DNA from: an uncultured Porphyromonadaceae bacterium
GTDB lineage: Bacteria; Bacteroidota; Bacteroidia; Bacteroidales; Muribaculaceae
Assembly (NCBI GenBank): GCA_937921035.1
Contig: CALEUL010000044.1
Location: 1-44,338, forward strand
Direction: 5' to 3'
DNA: 44,338 nt
This document shows, in pieces, positions 14,304 to 23,660 of the stretch. Within the stretch, counting starts at the first letter, position 1; every line of letters begins with the position of its first letter. The translations under genes and the position numbers were made by a program. Below the pieces are notes generated by a model. It saw only the letters and a list, made by a program, of their open reading frames with translations. It did not search any database and had not been told where the DNA came from.

Positions 14304-16777
14304 ACCGGATCTACATCGTAGTACACCGCCAGGCCGCTAACGAGCGGCGAGGATGTGAGGGCGATATATTGCTCCCGCAATATTTCCTTCACTTTTTTCA
14401 TGGATATGGTAAGTTCCATCTTAAGCATTATTTTACGGATGTACATGTTCTGTACGCGGGCTACAGCCGGTTCCTGCGGCCCGTTCACGCGGTTGCCGAA
14501 CACAGCGCGCAGCGATGCCGAGTATTTTGTCGCCGTCTCGGCAAGAACGTTGGCATCGCGGTGTTTAAGGTATACCACAATCATTCTGGAGAACGGTGGA
14601 AAACCGAATGCTCGGCGCTCCTCAAGCTCGTGTTTGTAGAATCCCAAGTAATCGTGAGCCTGCGCGTATTTCAGTACCGGATTTTCAGGATTGTATGCCT
14701 GGATAAGTACCAAGCCTTTGCCGTCGCGTCGACCTGCGCGGCCGGCCACCTGTTCAATCATGTTGAATGCGCGTTCGGCCGAACGGAAGTCGGGGAAGTT
14801 GACAAGAGAATCGGCGTTAAGCACGCCAACAAGCTCCACTTCGCCGAAATCCAGTCCCTTGGTAACCATCTGGGTACCTACGAGGATATCGGCGTTGTGC
14901 GACGAGAACTGGTCTATGATGTTGCTGTAGCCGTCTTTGTTGCGTGTGGTATCGAGGTCCATGCGCAGCACGCGCCTGTTACGGAAGCACTCGGATATTT
15001 CCTCCTCCAGACGCTCGGTGCCGTAGCCTATAATTTCCATTGCCGGTTCCTTGCACTCCGGGCATACATCGGGTACGGGATATTCGGTCCCGCAATAATG
15101 GCACTGCAGGCGGTTTGTGCGGCGGTGGTAGGTGAGGGCCACGTCGCAGAAGTTGCAGCGTGGCGTAAATGCGCACATCTTGCATCTCGCCAGAGGGGAA
15201 TATCCGCGCCTGTTGTGGAACAGGATGGCCTGTTTGTGTGCTGCTGTGGTGTCCAAAGTGGCGTCGAGTAGGCGTGTGGAGAAATAGCCGCTCACCGCTT
15301 TCTGGCGTCGCTGCTGTTTCATGTCCACAATCTCTATGCGCGGAAGCGCTACGCCGGCGTAGCGCTCGTTAAGGCTTACAAGAGCGAACTTCCCGGAAGA
15401 GGCCTTATAGTACGTCTCGATGGACGGGGTGGCACTGCCCAGCAATGTTTTTGCTCCGTGCATCACCGCAAGCATGGTTGCGGCGTCGCGTCCGTTGTAG
15501 CGCGGGGCCGGATCGGTCTGCTTGTAGCTGCTCTCATGTTCTTCGTCCACTATCACGATGCCTAAACGGTCGAAAGGAAGGAATACTGCCGAGCGTGCGC
15601 CTACGGCAACAACGGGTTCCTTGGAGGCGAGCATGCGCCGCCAAAGCTCGACACGTTCGTTGTCGGAGAATTTGGAGTGATATATCAGAACTTTTTCGCC
15701 GAAAACTTTCTGCAGCCGCCGCGTTAGCTGGGTCGTAAGCGCTATTTCCGGTACTAACAGTAGCGCCTGTTTCCCCTGGCGCATAACATAGTCGATAAGG
15801 TGGATATATATTTCCGTTTTGCCGGAAGATGTAACACCGTGTAGGAGAACGACGTCTTTGTCGTGGAAGCCCCGCATTATACTGTCGTAGGCCTTTTTCT
15901 GGGCATCCGACAGCTCCGGCAGGATGCCGGAGGCCACACCGGAATACGAGAAGCGCGATATCTCCTTATGGTAAATTTCGCATATTCCTTTGCCTACGAG
16001 AGCATTGACGATGGAACGGGTGGTGCCAGCACGTTCGCAAAGCACTTCCAGCGGAACCTCTATTTCCGGCTGTCCCTGTTTGTGGAATTCCGACAGCGAC
16101 ATCAGCGCCACAAGCGCTTCCTCCTGCTTGCCGGCACGTCGGACAGATGCGAATGCCTTCTCGGCCGCTTCGTTGTTGCGTTCTATTATAAGGCGTACAT
16201 AGGCTTTTTTTACAGCACGATAACGTTCCACAATTTTTTCTGAGACTACAATCAGTCCCTTGTCGGTCATGCGTGCGATATCGCGGGCTATGCCTTTTAT
16301 TTTCAGGTCTTTTACAATCTTTTCAGCCTTGGTCGATTTTTCTTTGCGCAGATATTCCAGTACTGCGCATTCGTTCTCGCTGCACCGGGAGAATTCCTCT
16401 ATGTCCAGTTCTGAATTTATTTCCAGACGTGTCTCGCTTTCAACTTTCAGTCCCGAAGGAAGCGCGGCCTTGAAGACCTCGCCGATGGAGCAGAGGTAGT
16501 AGTCGGACATCCATTCCCAGAAGCGGATCTGTGAATTGCGCACTACGGGCTTTGTATCGAGGCACGACGCTATCTCTTTAAGGTTTATCACCGACGGTGG
16601 CGCTACCGGATTAACCGACGCGACAATGCCGGTGTGGAAATGCCGGGGACCGAACGGCACAAGCACGCGCATTCCCGGCTGTACTGTATCGTGCATAGCC
16701 TCGGGAACGATGTATGTGAATGTGCCCGACAGCGGGAGCGGCACAATCACCTGGGCGAACAGCTGTCTGGATGCCAT
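14300..16777 (-). CDS. priA: Primosomal protein N' (replication restart helicase PriA)
   Basis: This 3'-5' helicase reloads the replisome at stalled forks. At 825 aa it is somewhat longer than the E. coli enzyme but has the full layout: an N-terminal 3' DNA-binding domain (QVIVPLPLSGTFTYIVP, residues 9-25), Walker A HGVTSSGKTE near 315, and the DEEH box (IVDEEHESSYKQ) near 411. A zinc-binding cysteine cluster spans about 530-580 (CKMCAFTPRCNFC, CHYCG, CPECKE). The C-terminal helicase motifs ILVGTQMVTKGLDF and EQVAGRAGR are present. It starts 6 bp downstream of the porin gene stop, so the two probably share a transcript. Confidence 0.97.
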   Translation of the reverse strand: MASRQLFAQVIVPLPLSGTFTYIVPEAMHDTVQPGMRVLVPFGPRHFHTGIVASVNPVAPPSVINLKEIASCLDTKPVVRNSQIRFWEWMSDYYLCSIGEVFKAALPSGLKVESETRLEINSELDIEEFSRCSENECAVLEYLRKEKSTKAEKIVKDLKIKGIARDIARMTDKGLIVVSEKIVERYRAVKKAYVRLIIERNNEAAEKAFASVRRAGKQEEALVALMSLSEFHKQGQPEIEVPLEVLCERAGTTRSIVNALVGKGICEIYHKEISRFSYSGVASGILPELSDAQKKAYDSIMRGFHDKDVVLLHGVTSSGKTEIYIHLIDYVMRQGKQALLLVPEIALTTQLTRRLQKVFGEKVLIYHSKFSDNERVELWRRMLASKEPVVAVGARSAVFLPFDRLGIVIVDEEHESSYKQTDPAPRYNGRDAATMLAVMHGAKTLLGSATPSIETYYKASSGKFALVSLNERYAGVALPRIEIVDMKQQRRQKAVSGYFSTRLLDATLDTTAAHKQAILFHNRRGYSPLARCKMCAFTPRCNFCDVALTYHRRTNRLQCHYCGTEYPVPDVCPECKEPAMEIIGYGTERLEEEISECFRNRRVLRMDLDTTRNKDGYSNIIDQFSSHNADILVGTQMVTKGLDFGEVELVGVLNADSLVNFPDFRSAERAFNMIEQVAGRAGRRDGKGLVLIQAYNPENPVLKYAQAHDYLGFYKHELEERRAFGFPPFSRMIVVYLKHRDANVLAETATKYSASLRAVFGNRVNGPQEPAVARVQNMYIRKIMLKMELTISMKKVKEILREQYIALTSSPLVSGLAVYYDVDPV

Positions 16778-16783
16778 AACGGA

Positions 16784-18883
16784 TCAGTTGACGAAATCGA
16801 CGGCTATGCCTAACTGGAAACGGCTGGGATTAAGAGGGTAGTAGGGCATAGAGAAATATTCGCTGCCGCCGAACAGACCGTTGTTGAAGTGAGAATACAT
16901 TACGTAGAAGCGGGCGCGGCTCAGCTTCATGTTTGCGTACACGTTGCAGAACGGGTAATTGCCGATTTTCATGTCGCGCTGGTTGGTGAATGCCGTGGTG
17001 GCTGGATTGTAGCCCGGAGCATAGTAGCGTGTATAGTAGTCGCAGTCAACACCAAGCTGAACGTTGAGGGTGGCGATGCGGAACAACAGGTACAGATTAG
17101 AGTATACGGCGAAATTGGGGAGGGGAAGCACCTTGTCGTCGGATGTGGTCTGATACGTTATTTTGTTGTCCCAGTGCAGGATACCGGCTTTGAGGTTTTG
17201 CAGCAGCGAGAGGCTCAGAACCTGCACGCTGCCTCCGTTCTGGCGCGGCATTCCGTCGGCGTCGAAATATATATGGTTCTGTATATTCGACATCTGAGCG
17301 GTGAAGTGGGTGTCGGTCTTGCCAAGGTCGATTGAGCCCCCGAAGTTCACTGTGCGCGTTTTGCCGAAATCGTTATGCCATATGTAGTGGTTGGATATAT
17401 AGTTTTTTGTAAGATACGGAGCCTCTTCGTTGCGGAAAGAGCCGAAAGCGGTTACGAACAGACTGTCGCCGAACAGCGGAATGCGTGTCTGTAGTCTGCC
17501 GTTCAGTCTTAGGTCGCCTGCAACCGGGCCCAGAATGCCGATTTCGGCGTTTGCCTGATAGCGGAGTACCGAGCCTTGCTGTTTGGTGAGTTGGCCGCCT
17601 ACCCATGCCAGTTGCTGGGTTTCCTTATGTTTTATGGCGGACGCATAATCGGGGAGAGGGGTGAGCCCGAGTGATTCATCGGAATGGTCGAGAGTATCGG
17701 CCGGAAGGGTGTAGCGGCGAGCCTGATGGGTTATGTATGCCGCCAGGCCGAATTTGGCATATTTGTTGAATCCTTCGAGCATCGATACTCCCAGAGTGTT
17801 GGAAACCGACCAAAAGCCGGTGTTGTCGTAGGTTCGCTCGGCATTGATATACCGGTTTCCGAAGAAACGCTCCGTTTCGTTGCGGTTGTCGTCGGTGAAC
17901 AGATGCCAGTCGTTGTTGTACTGCAAGGTGTATATGAACGACATTACCGGAATATACGTGCGGCTGATAATGCTGTCGTTTTCATCATATTCCTCGTGCC
18001 AGTATCCTACCTTGTAGCGGTTGTTGATGAACAGTTCGGCGCCTTTCAGACGGTTGTGGGCGTCGGACAGGTTGGTGGGAATGGATTTGGGGTCTATGGT
18101 GGTTATGCCGCCCTGCAGCTCTGCCGGGTCGGTGATATACAGCATATCCGTAATGCCGCCGTTCTCCTTGTTCACAAGGTTGAAATGGTTGTAGTATGCC
18201 TGGAGTTCGTAACGGTCGCCCATGTACGAGCCGCTGAGGCCCCACGTAAGGTTTTTCGTGGCCTGGTTGTTATAGCTGCCTTTGGAGTACAGATAGTCCA
18301 GCTTGGCGCCTATCTGCGCTCTTTTGTTGATGTTGCCCGAAAAATCCATTTTTAGGCGTTCCTGTGAGTTTTCGCGGCCGCCGGCAGTGTTGAACGATGC
18401 CATTGTAACGGGTATGCGGGTATTATAGAACCGCATTTTGTCGCGCGATGGAAGCCAGTGTTCCAAGGCATCGCGGAAAAAGAAATCGGAGGTGGCTTTG
18501 CGTTCGCTGAATATCATGTTCATGCCTTCGCCACCGAGGTTGCCTGTGGTGGCATAGGCCGGTGATACCATAGAGGGTATTGCCTGTAGATAATAATTGA
18601 GTGGCAATGTGTCCATCGGTGCTGTTTCGCGCAATCCGAGCGGGGATATCACTTTCCAGCAGTACGACAACGGCAGCAGATCCGGTTCCTGTTTGGTGGA
18701 TTCATTACGGCTGCGGCTGGAGCGTCCGCTGTCGGAATCGGTGTCGTAATCCTGTGCCGAAACAACTGCCGGGCAGATAAACAGCAGCAACATCAGAGCT
18801 AAACGGCGCAGGAATGCTCCGCGGCGACCTGTCGCATTGCTTGTGTAATGTACGGTTTGCAGATAAGAAGCGCTTTGCGTCAT
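16784..18883 (-). CDS. Putative outer-membrane porin (Porin_10 type)
   Basis: This 699-aa predicted outer-membrane beta-barrel fits the Bacteroidetes putative-porin (Porin_10) family. A signal sequence ends around AVVSAQ near residue 43 after an unusually long basic leader. A Ser/Arg-rich acidic linker follows, then many alternating aromatic beta strands (YELQAYYNHFNLV, RFYVMYSHFN), and the protein ends with FQLGIAVDFVN, a barrel-type last strand. The substrate is unknown. A near-perfect promoter lies only 7 bp before the ATG, so the mRNA may be leaderless, or translation could begin at the internal Met (MLLLFICP). priA follows after 6 bp. Confidence 0.85.
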   Translation of the reverse strand: MTQSASYLQTVHYTSNATGRRGAFLRRLALMLLLFICPAVVSAQDYDTDSDSGRSSRSRNESTKQEPDLLPLSYCWKVISPLGLRETAPMDTLPLNYYLQAIPSMVSPAYATTGNLGGEGMNMIFSERKATSDFFFRDALEHWLPSRDKMRFYNTRIPVTMASFNTAGGRENSQERLKMDFSGNINKRAQIGAKLDYLYSKGSYNNQATKNLTWGLSGSYMGDRYELQAYYNHFNLVNKENGGITDMLYITDPAELQGGITTIDPKSIPTNLSDAHNRLKGAELFINNRYKVGYWHEEYDENDSIISRTYIPVMSFIYTLQYNNDWHLFTDDNRNETERFFGNRYINAERTYDNTGFWSVSNTLGVSMLEGFNKYAKFGLAAYITHQARRYTLPADTLDHSDESLGLTPLPDYASAIKHKETQQLAWVGGQLTKQQGSVLRYQANAEIGILGPVAGDLRLNGRLQTRIPLFGDSLFVTAFGSFRNEEAPYLTKNYISNHYIWHNDFGKTRTVNFGGSIDLGKTDTHFTAQMSNIQNHIYFDADGMPRQNGGSVQVLSLSLLQNLKAGILHWDNKITYQTTSDDKVLPLPNFAVYSNLYLLFRIATLNVQLGVDCDYYTRYYAPGYNPATTAFTNQRDMKIGNYPFCNVYANMKLSRARFYVMYSHFNNGLFGGSEYFSMPYYPLNPSRFQLGIAVDFVN

Positions 18884-18890
18884 AATAGTG

Positions 18891-18921
18891 CAAAGGTACT
18901 AAATATGTGCCAAGGCACAAA
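18891..18921 (-). promoter_or_regulatory. Promoter of the porin-priA unit
   Basis: On the minus strand TTTG (18921-18918), a 19-bp spacer and TACCTTTG (18898-18891) match the Bacteroidetes consensus exactly. Only 7 nt separate the -7 element from the porin ATG. A small TGTGCC/GGCACA dyad (18906-18919) lies in the spacer. Confidence 0.85.
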
Positions 18922-18965
18922 CATGAGCGTCGAAAAATTTATTGACAAATGCCCGCAACGACGGC

Positions 18966-20354
18966 TCAGCGCGATGCAAGATCGGTTTCGATCGCTTCTA
19001 TCAGCGAGGCGAATTTCTTGTTTAGCTGTATGCGGTCCTCTACGCTGGTGCAGGCGTGGATAACAGTAGCGTGTGTGCGGTCGAGTTTCTTGCCTATGGC
19101 TGTCATGGACATCTTGGCAAGTTTCTTGCCAAGATACATCACAACCTGTCGGGCATCGGCCACGTCGCGTTTGCGGTTTTTGGTGAAGATGAGGTCGGGC
19201 GAGATGTTGAAACCAGAAGCCACGGCATCTGTAATCATCTCGAAATTGATCTGGCGGCGTTTGATGTGTACCGCGTTGGATACAACACGGCGCGCAAGGT
19301 CCAGCGATATGTCGCAGTTGAGGTATGTGGCGTGTGCTATCAGCGATACAAGCACTCCCTCGAGCTCGCGCACACTTTGTGTAACGTTGCTGGCGATATA
19401 TTCGGTAATTTCCTTGGGCAGGTTTATGCCGTCCTGCTCAGATTTCATCTGCAGTACTTCGCGGCGCAGGGTAATGTCGGGACGTTCCAGTTCTACCTGC
19501 ATGCCCCATTTGAAGCGGTTGAGCAGGCGTGCTTCAAAACCTTCCATTTCGGCGGGAGCGCAGTCGCTGGACATTATAATCTGCCTGTTGTGCAGGTGCA
19601 GGTGGTTGAAAATGTGGAAGAAGCAGTTCTGGGTGCCTGGCATGTTCTGCAGGTCCTGTACATCGTCGATAATCAGAGTGTCGACGCTCTGATAGAAATG
19701 GAAGAAGCTGTTGATGTTCTTTGCCGCGGCGGCTGTGTACTGGTTCTGGAAGAGGCGTGCAGTGGTGTAGAGCACACGTGCGCGCGGATTGCGTTCCTTT
19801 ATACGGATACCGATTGCCTGGATAAGATGCGTTTTGCCGACGCCGGAAGGTCCGAAAACAAAGAGAGGGTTGAATGTCTTGAGCGAGGGATTGTCGCCGA
19901 TGGATTCACCGATGGTGCGGGCAATCTTGTTACAGTCGCTAAGGCAGTAGTTCTCGAATGTATAGTGCGAGTTAAGCTGCGGGTCGAAGTTCTCTTTTGT
20001 CGGCTCTGTAAACGGATTTGCCGCCGGCGAGAATCGTTGGTCCAGAATGGTGGACGACTGACGGCTGCTGCGCTGTATATTCAATGTGGCCTCGTCGCCG
20101 GGTACAGTAGGCGTTCGGTAGAAAAGCTGTATGTTCTCGCCGTAAACTTTGCGGATGCCGGAGCGAAGCAGCTGCTGGTATCTTTCCTCAAGCTGGTCCA
20201 CAAAGAACTGCGACTTCACCTGCAGCACAAGCCGACCGTCGGCATAGCTCACCGAGCTTATGTCGCGGAACCAGGTGTTGTATTGCTCGCTTGAAATATT
20301 ATCTTTGATAAATTCGCAGCAGCGAGCCCAGAGTTCTTGGTGGTTTGGGGTCAT
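18966..20354 (-). CDS. dnaA: Chromosomal replication initiator DnaA
   Basis: This AAA+ protein opens oriC. From ATG 20354 it is 462 aa. A TTG codon 12 residues upstream is also in frame, but MTPNHQELWARCCEFI matches the usual DnaA domain I start. The ATPase has GPSGVGKTH near 168-176 and LIIDDVQDL near 223-231. Domain IV carries the DnaA signature around DRTHATVIHACTSVEDR for DnaA-box binding. No cluster of TTATCCACA-like boxes is seen in the flanking gaps, so oriC is probably not immediately here. The gene appears monocistronic. Confidence 0.97.
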   Translation of the reverse strand: MTPNHQELWARCCEFIKDNISSEQYNTWFRDISSVSYADGRLVLQVKSQFFVDQLEERYQQLLRSGIRKVYGENIQLFYRTPTVPGDEATLNIQRSSRQSSTILDQRFSPAANPFTEPTKENFDPQLNSHYTFENYCLSDCNKIARTIGESIGDNPSLKTFNPLFVFGPSGVGKTHLIQAIGIRIKERNPRARVLYTTARLFQNQYTAAAAKNINSFFHFYQSVDTLIIDDVQDLQNMPGTQNCFFHIFNHLHLHNRQIIMSSDCAPAEMEGFEARLLNRFKWGMQVELERPDITLRREVLQMKSEQDGINLPKEITEYIASNVTQSVRELEGVLVSLIAHATYLNCDISLDLARRVVSNAVHIKRRQINFEMITDAVASGFNISPDLIFTKNRKRDVADARQVVMYLGKKLAKMSMTAIGKKLDRTHATVIHACTSVEDRIQLNKKFASLIEAIETDLASR

Positions 20355-20513
20355 GTAAGGAAAGATTGTTTTGTCGTTTTCTGTATGCAAAATTCCAATT
20401 TATTTTCCGAAAAAACAAACGGCATTTTATTTGGATTTATGGGATTTTGTACAACTGCGTAGCTGGCAGCAAATTAGCGTTATTGTTTCCGGAAGCTGTT
20501 TTTATGCTCCTGC

Positions 20514-20568
20514 AAAAACAGGCTATCGGCTGAATTCCAAGGTCCTAAACCTCGAAATAGCCGATAGC
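20514..20568 (-). terminator. Minus-strand terminator-like stem-loop
   Basis: GCTATCGGCT (20522-20531) and AGCCGATAGC (20559-20568) form a perfect 10-bp stem with a 27-nt loop. On the minus strand the stem is followed by CTGTTTTT. It could end transcription from the amidase-MCE genes or from a short unannotated transcript. Confidence 0.65.
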
Positions 20569-20649
20569 GGTATTGGGGGCGTTCTGCTTCTTTCAGGCCT
20601 TACAGGTGCTCTCTGGCCAAGGTTTTGCAGATAATTTAATGAAAACAAC

Positions 20650-20670
20650 TATTTAGAATCATTCTAAATA
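20650..20670. promoter_or_regulatory. 21-bp palindrome resembling a Fur/PerR-family operator
   Basis: The sequence is a perfect 10-1-10 palindrome containing TTAGAAT-C-ATTCTAA. A one-base centre cannot form a relaxed hairpin loop, which favours a dimeric protein site. The 7-1-7 core resembles Per/Fur boxes (PerR: TTATAAT-n-ATTATAA). It lies 15 bp after the MCE gene stop. No gene start is immediately downstream on either strand, so its target is unclear. Confidence 0.45.
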
Positions 20671-20685
20671 AGCCTTCCCGATATG

Positions 20686-21585
20686 TCAAAGCAGTTTGAT
20701 GGAAATATAGCGCTTCGGATTCTTCTTGACATCTACCAATAGAGAATCGAGCGAGCCGATAGCGCTGTTCACGCTGTTGTACAGCGAGGGATCGCTGGTG
20801 AGTTTGCCGAGAGTAGAGTCGGGGTTACGCAGTTCATCCGAAATGGCGTGCAGATTTGCAAGCGTGCCTTGAATTTCGTAAACCAGTGTGTCTATCGGTA
20901 ATTCTTTCAGGGTTCCGGATACTTCGGCAAGATCACCTGTGATATGGTCGACGTTCGCCGTGATATTCTTTACGTCGCCGGCGACAGGGCCGAGTTTGGC
21001 AAGAACGGAATGCAGCTGCTTCAGCGATGCGTTAAGTTCGAGAGTGATGTCGTCGAAGCGTGTGATGGAGGCGCTCAGAGCCGGGTTGCCGGATAAGGTG
21101 TTGAGGTTGGTCATCAGGGTGTCTACCTTGGCCATTATGGAGCCTACGGACGGAAGCACCTGTTCTGAGAGGGCTGCCATCATGCCGCCGTTCACAACCC
21201 CGGGAATGGTGTCGCCTACATTGTAATATGTGGTGCCGGATGCTAATTTCAGGCATACCGATGCTGTGCCGAGAAGGTCGACGCTGATATCGGCCGATGA
21301 ACCTTGGGGCAGCTTCAGCTCTTTGTCTACGCTAAGTTCCACCGTAATGTTGCCGGGGTGCTCGAAATCGTAGTTTATCTCGCGAACGACACCAACCTTG
21401 TAGCCGTTCAGCGTTACAGGAGCCGAGATAGCGAGGCCTTGGGTTTCGTTATAGGTCGCGTAATAGTAGTTTGCGGTCTTGAACAGATTCACGCCCTTGA
21501 GGTAGTTTATGCCGAAATAGAGGATAACAAGGGCCAGAATAACCAAAAGGCCGATAAGTGCTTCTTTTTTGAGTATTTTTTTCAT
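20686..21585 (-). CDS. MCE (MlaD-like) lipid-transport protein
   Basis: This 299-aa protein has one N-terminal membrane helix (about residues 8-28) and a single MCE domain at about 38-115 (YNETQGLAISAPVTLNGYKVGVV..., ADISVDLLGTASVCLKL). MlaD-type proteins form periplasmic hexamers that bind phospholipids for an ABC transporter. The rest is helical with hydrophobic heptads (TLMTNLNTLSGN, LKQLHSVLAKLG), as in other MCE proteins with needle or barrel extensions. The permease (MlaE) and ATPase (MlaF) genes are not in the window. The start is 7 bp after the amidase stop, so it is in an operon with it. Confidence 0.85.
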   Translation of the reverse strand: MKKILKKEALIGLLVILALVILYFGINYLKGVNLFKTANYYYATYNETQGLAISAPVTLNGYKVGVVREINYDFEHPGNITVELSVDKELKLPQGSSADISVDLLGTASVCLKLASGTTYYNVGDTIPGVVNGGMMAALSEQVLPSVGSIMAKVDTLMTNLNTLSGNPALSASITRFDDITLELNASLKQLHSVLAKLGPVAGDVKNITANVDHITGDLAEVSGTLKELPIDTLVYEIQGTLANLHAISDELRNPDSTLGKLTSDPSLYNSVNSAIGSLDSLLVDVKKNPKRYISIKLL

Positions 21586-21592
21586 AGACTGA

Positions 21593-22435
21593 TTAATTTA
21601 CATTGTTTAATGTTGCGCCTGCCGGAGTGCCGGGGTGCTTGCGTCGGTATTCGCCCACTGCTGTGGCTATTGCGCGGGCGCATTTTTGCCGTCCCTCGTC
21701 GCTGGCAAGGAAATTCTCGGCCTTCCTGTTGCAGATGAAGTCCAGCTCTACCAGTACCGCCGGCATTTTAGTGGCCCACAGCACTAAAAATCCTGCCTGG
21801 CGCACACCTTTGTCGGCGCGTCCGGCCTGACCTGTGAGTTCTTCCTGTACAAGCTGTGCCATTTCGATGCTGCGTGCGACATGGCTGTTTTGTGTCAGTT
21901 CAAAAATTATGTACGATTCCGACGAGGCCGGGTCGAATCCCTGATACGATTCGGTAAAGTCTTCCTCAAGTTCAATAACGGCATTCTCGCGCATGGCGAC
22001 GGCAAGGTTGGCGTCGTTTTTGTGCAGACCGACAGTATATACCGACGCTCCGTGTACAAGCTCGCGGCCTTTGGTGCGTTTGTCCAATGAATTTACGTGT
22101 ACCGACACAAAAAGGTTCGCGCCGGCCTCGTTGGCAATGCCGGCGCGGCGGTCTAACGCTACAAAAGTATCGTCGTCGCGGGTCAGCACAACGGAAATAC
22201 TGTCGCCGAACTGGTCTGCGATAAGGTCGCGGGTCCGTTTCACCACATCGAGCGTGATGTCCTTTTCGCGGGATATGCGGCCGCGACAGCCGTGGTCATG
22301 GCCTCCGTGGCCGGCATCCAGCACCAGGGTGAAGGGCTTGGGACTGTCGTTTTGTTTTGACGCGGCGCATGGTGATGCAAGCAGCAGCGCGGCCACCGGC
22401 AGTGTGGAAATAATATGCTTTATGCCTTTGAACAT
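21593..22435 (-). CDS. N-acetylmuramoyl-L-alanine amidase (Amidase_3)
   Basis: This periplasmic zinc amidase cleaves the bond between MurNAc and the peptide stem, typically at cell separation. The likely start is ATG 22435 (MFKGIKHIISTLPVAALLLASPCAAS, a signal peptide), giving 280 aa; an earlier TTG is in frame but less plausible. The domain begins with LVLDAGHGGHDHG (first zinc histidine). It includes ARSIEMAQLVQEEL, and QAGFLVLWATKMPAVLVELDFICN carries the glutamate near the end. It pairs with the MCE gene downstream. A TAATTTTG element at 22445-22452 is close to the ATG but lacks a -33. Confidence 0.92.
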   Translation of the reverse strand: MFKGIKHIISTLPVAALLLASPCAASKQNDSPKPFTLVLDAGHGGHDHGCRGRISREKDITLDVVKRTRDLIADQFGDSISVVLTRDDDTFVALDRRAGIANEAGANLFVSVHVNSLDKRTKGRELVHGASVYTVGLHKNDANLAVAMRENAVIELEEDFTESYQGFDPASSESYIIFELTQNSHVARSIEMAQLVQEELTGQAGRADKGVRQAGFLVLWATKMPAVLVELDFICNRKAENFLASDEGRQKCARAIATAVGEYRRKHPGTPAGATLNNVN

Positions 22436-22623
22436 TTGCAACTGCAAAATTAGCACTTTTTTCAACTATAATATTGGTCTTATAGTCGAAAAAACACTTC
22501 TTATTGCCATAAACGGACAGTATATGTTCTAAAAAATCCAAAAAAAATGTTCCCGCAGGTACGAAGGCGAAGTGCAGCGCGTTATTTCTACAAAGCCTCT
22601 TGCCGCTTGCATATTCTTTTTGT

Positions 22624-23583
22624 ATGACACGTTTTATCCGCAACTTCATCATATCTTTTGCATTTGTTTTGCCGCTTATGTCCTGTTCAATGCAGGTTCC
22701 GCCGGAGCATCCTGTCGTATACGTAAGTCCTGTTTATGCTTTTATGCGCGACTATCCTGCATCGAAGGACGCTTTTGCAGCCGACAGTGTGGAAATAGCT
22801 GCTTTCATGCGTACTGTCGGGGCTGCGTTTCCTGATTCTGCTGCTATAGCCGCATGGGCGTCGTCGCGGGCGGTGGAGGTGTTTACGCCTGATGTGGATT
22901 CGGTATTTGCCGACAGCCTTATGCCGGCGAGGGCTTTGGGTATGGTACTTGACAATGCCAGCCGCAGCGGCCTGACCCTTCCCGTGCGCCGGTATGCCAC
23001 GGTTGTATATGGCCGTCCTGAATCCATCCTTTTTGTGGATAGTGTAATGTTGATTGCCCTTAACCATTATCTTGGTTCCGATTATCCCGGCTACACCGGT
23101 CTGCCTGAATATATGCGCGGTTTCAATAAGACACCCGGCGCGCTCCCATACGACATTGCCGAGGCTCTTGTGGCTACGGCCTATCGTTTTGATGGCGGAT
23201 CAAGCCCGACTATGCTGTCGCGGATGTTGTACGAGGGTGCTCTCGCGCATGCTAAATTGGCGTTGGTGGACAATGCAAGCGCCGCTCGGGCCTTGGGGTA
23301 CTCCGACGAAGAATTCAAGTGGCTCGCCGACAACGAGACCGAGCTGTGGCGTCATATCGTGGGCGGCAAACTGTTGTTCGACACCTCGCCTGCAACGATT
23401 TCGCGTTTTGTGCTGCCGGCTCCGAGAGTGAACGTCGGTCCCCTTGTAGCTCCAGGGCGAGCAGGGCGTTATATAGGTTACAGGATAGTACAGGAATATC
23501 TTAAAGACAATAAGGACGCAACAATTCCCTACATTCTCACTCCCGGTTTTTACAATACCAGAATAGCTCTGGACAGTTATTGA
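22624..23583 (+). CDS. GldB-like lipoprotein
   Basis: This 319-aa protein starts at ATG 22624 (an earlier TTG is in frame). The signal peptide ends in LPLMSC, a lipobox with cysteine near residue 21. The body matches the pattern I know for GldB-family proteins: ALNHYLGSDYPGY...LPEYM, DIAEALVATAY, ALGYSDEEFKWLADNETELWRHIV and LLFDTSPATISRFV, then PGRAGRYIGYRIVQEYL. GldB is required for gliding and type IX secretion in Flavobacterium, while non-gliding Bacteroidales keep relatives of unknown role. It stands divergent from the amidase gene. Confidence 0.8.
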   Translation: MTRFIRNFIISFAFVLPLMSCSMQVPPEHPVVYVSPVYAFMRDYPASKDAFAADSVEIAAFMRTVGAAFPDSAAIAAWASSRAVEVFTPDVDSVFADSLMPARALGMVLDNASRSGLTLPVRRYATVVYGRPESILFVDSVMLIALNHYLGSDYPGYTGLPEYMRGFNKTPGALPYDIAEALVATAYRFDGGSSPTMLSRMLYEGALAHAKLALVDNASAARALGYSDEEFKWLADNETELWRHIVGGKLLFDTSPATISRFVLPAPRVNVGPLVAPGRAGRYIGYRIVQEYLKDNKDATIPYILTPGFYNTRIALDSY

Positions 23584-23589
23584 ACACAA

Positions 23590-23621
23590 TTTGCAAAAGT
23601 CGCCCCCATTGTTTACCTTTG
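23590..23621 (+). promoter_or_regulatory. Promoter of the DUF4434 gene
   Basis: TTTG (23590-23593), 20 bp and TACCTTTG (23614-23621) match the Bacteroidetes consensus. It starts 6 bp after the GldB-like gene ends and lies about 40 bp before the DUF4434 start. Confidence 0.8.
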
Positions 23622-23660
23622 TGTGTTTATTTATAAAACCACAACCAATCGTACCGCACA

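Larger units (their letters stand above)
20355..20685. other. Intergenic region upstream of dnaA
   Basis: This 331-bp region holds a hairpin terminator (20514-20568) and a 21-bp perfect palindrome (20650-20670). No coding gene is convincing. No TAnnTTTG promoter for dnaA was found and no DnaA-box cluster is visible. Confidence 0.6.

Noticed and set aside
14369..15271. Plus-strand frame inside priA
   Set aside because: Shadow of PriA, whose helicase and zinc motifs are all on the minus strand.
18884..20685. Chromosomal origin beside dnaA
   Set aside because: No cluster of DnaA boxes or AT-rich unwinding element is visible in the flanking gaps.
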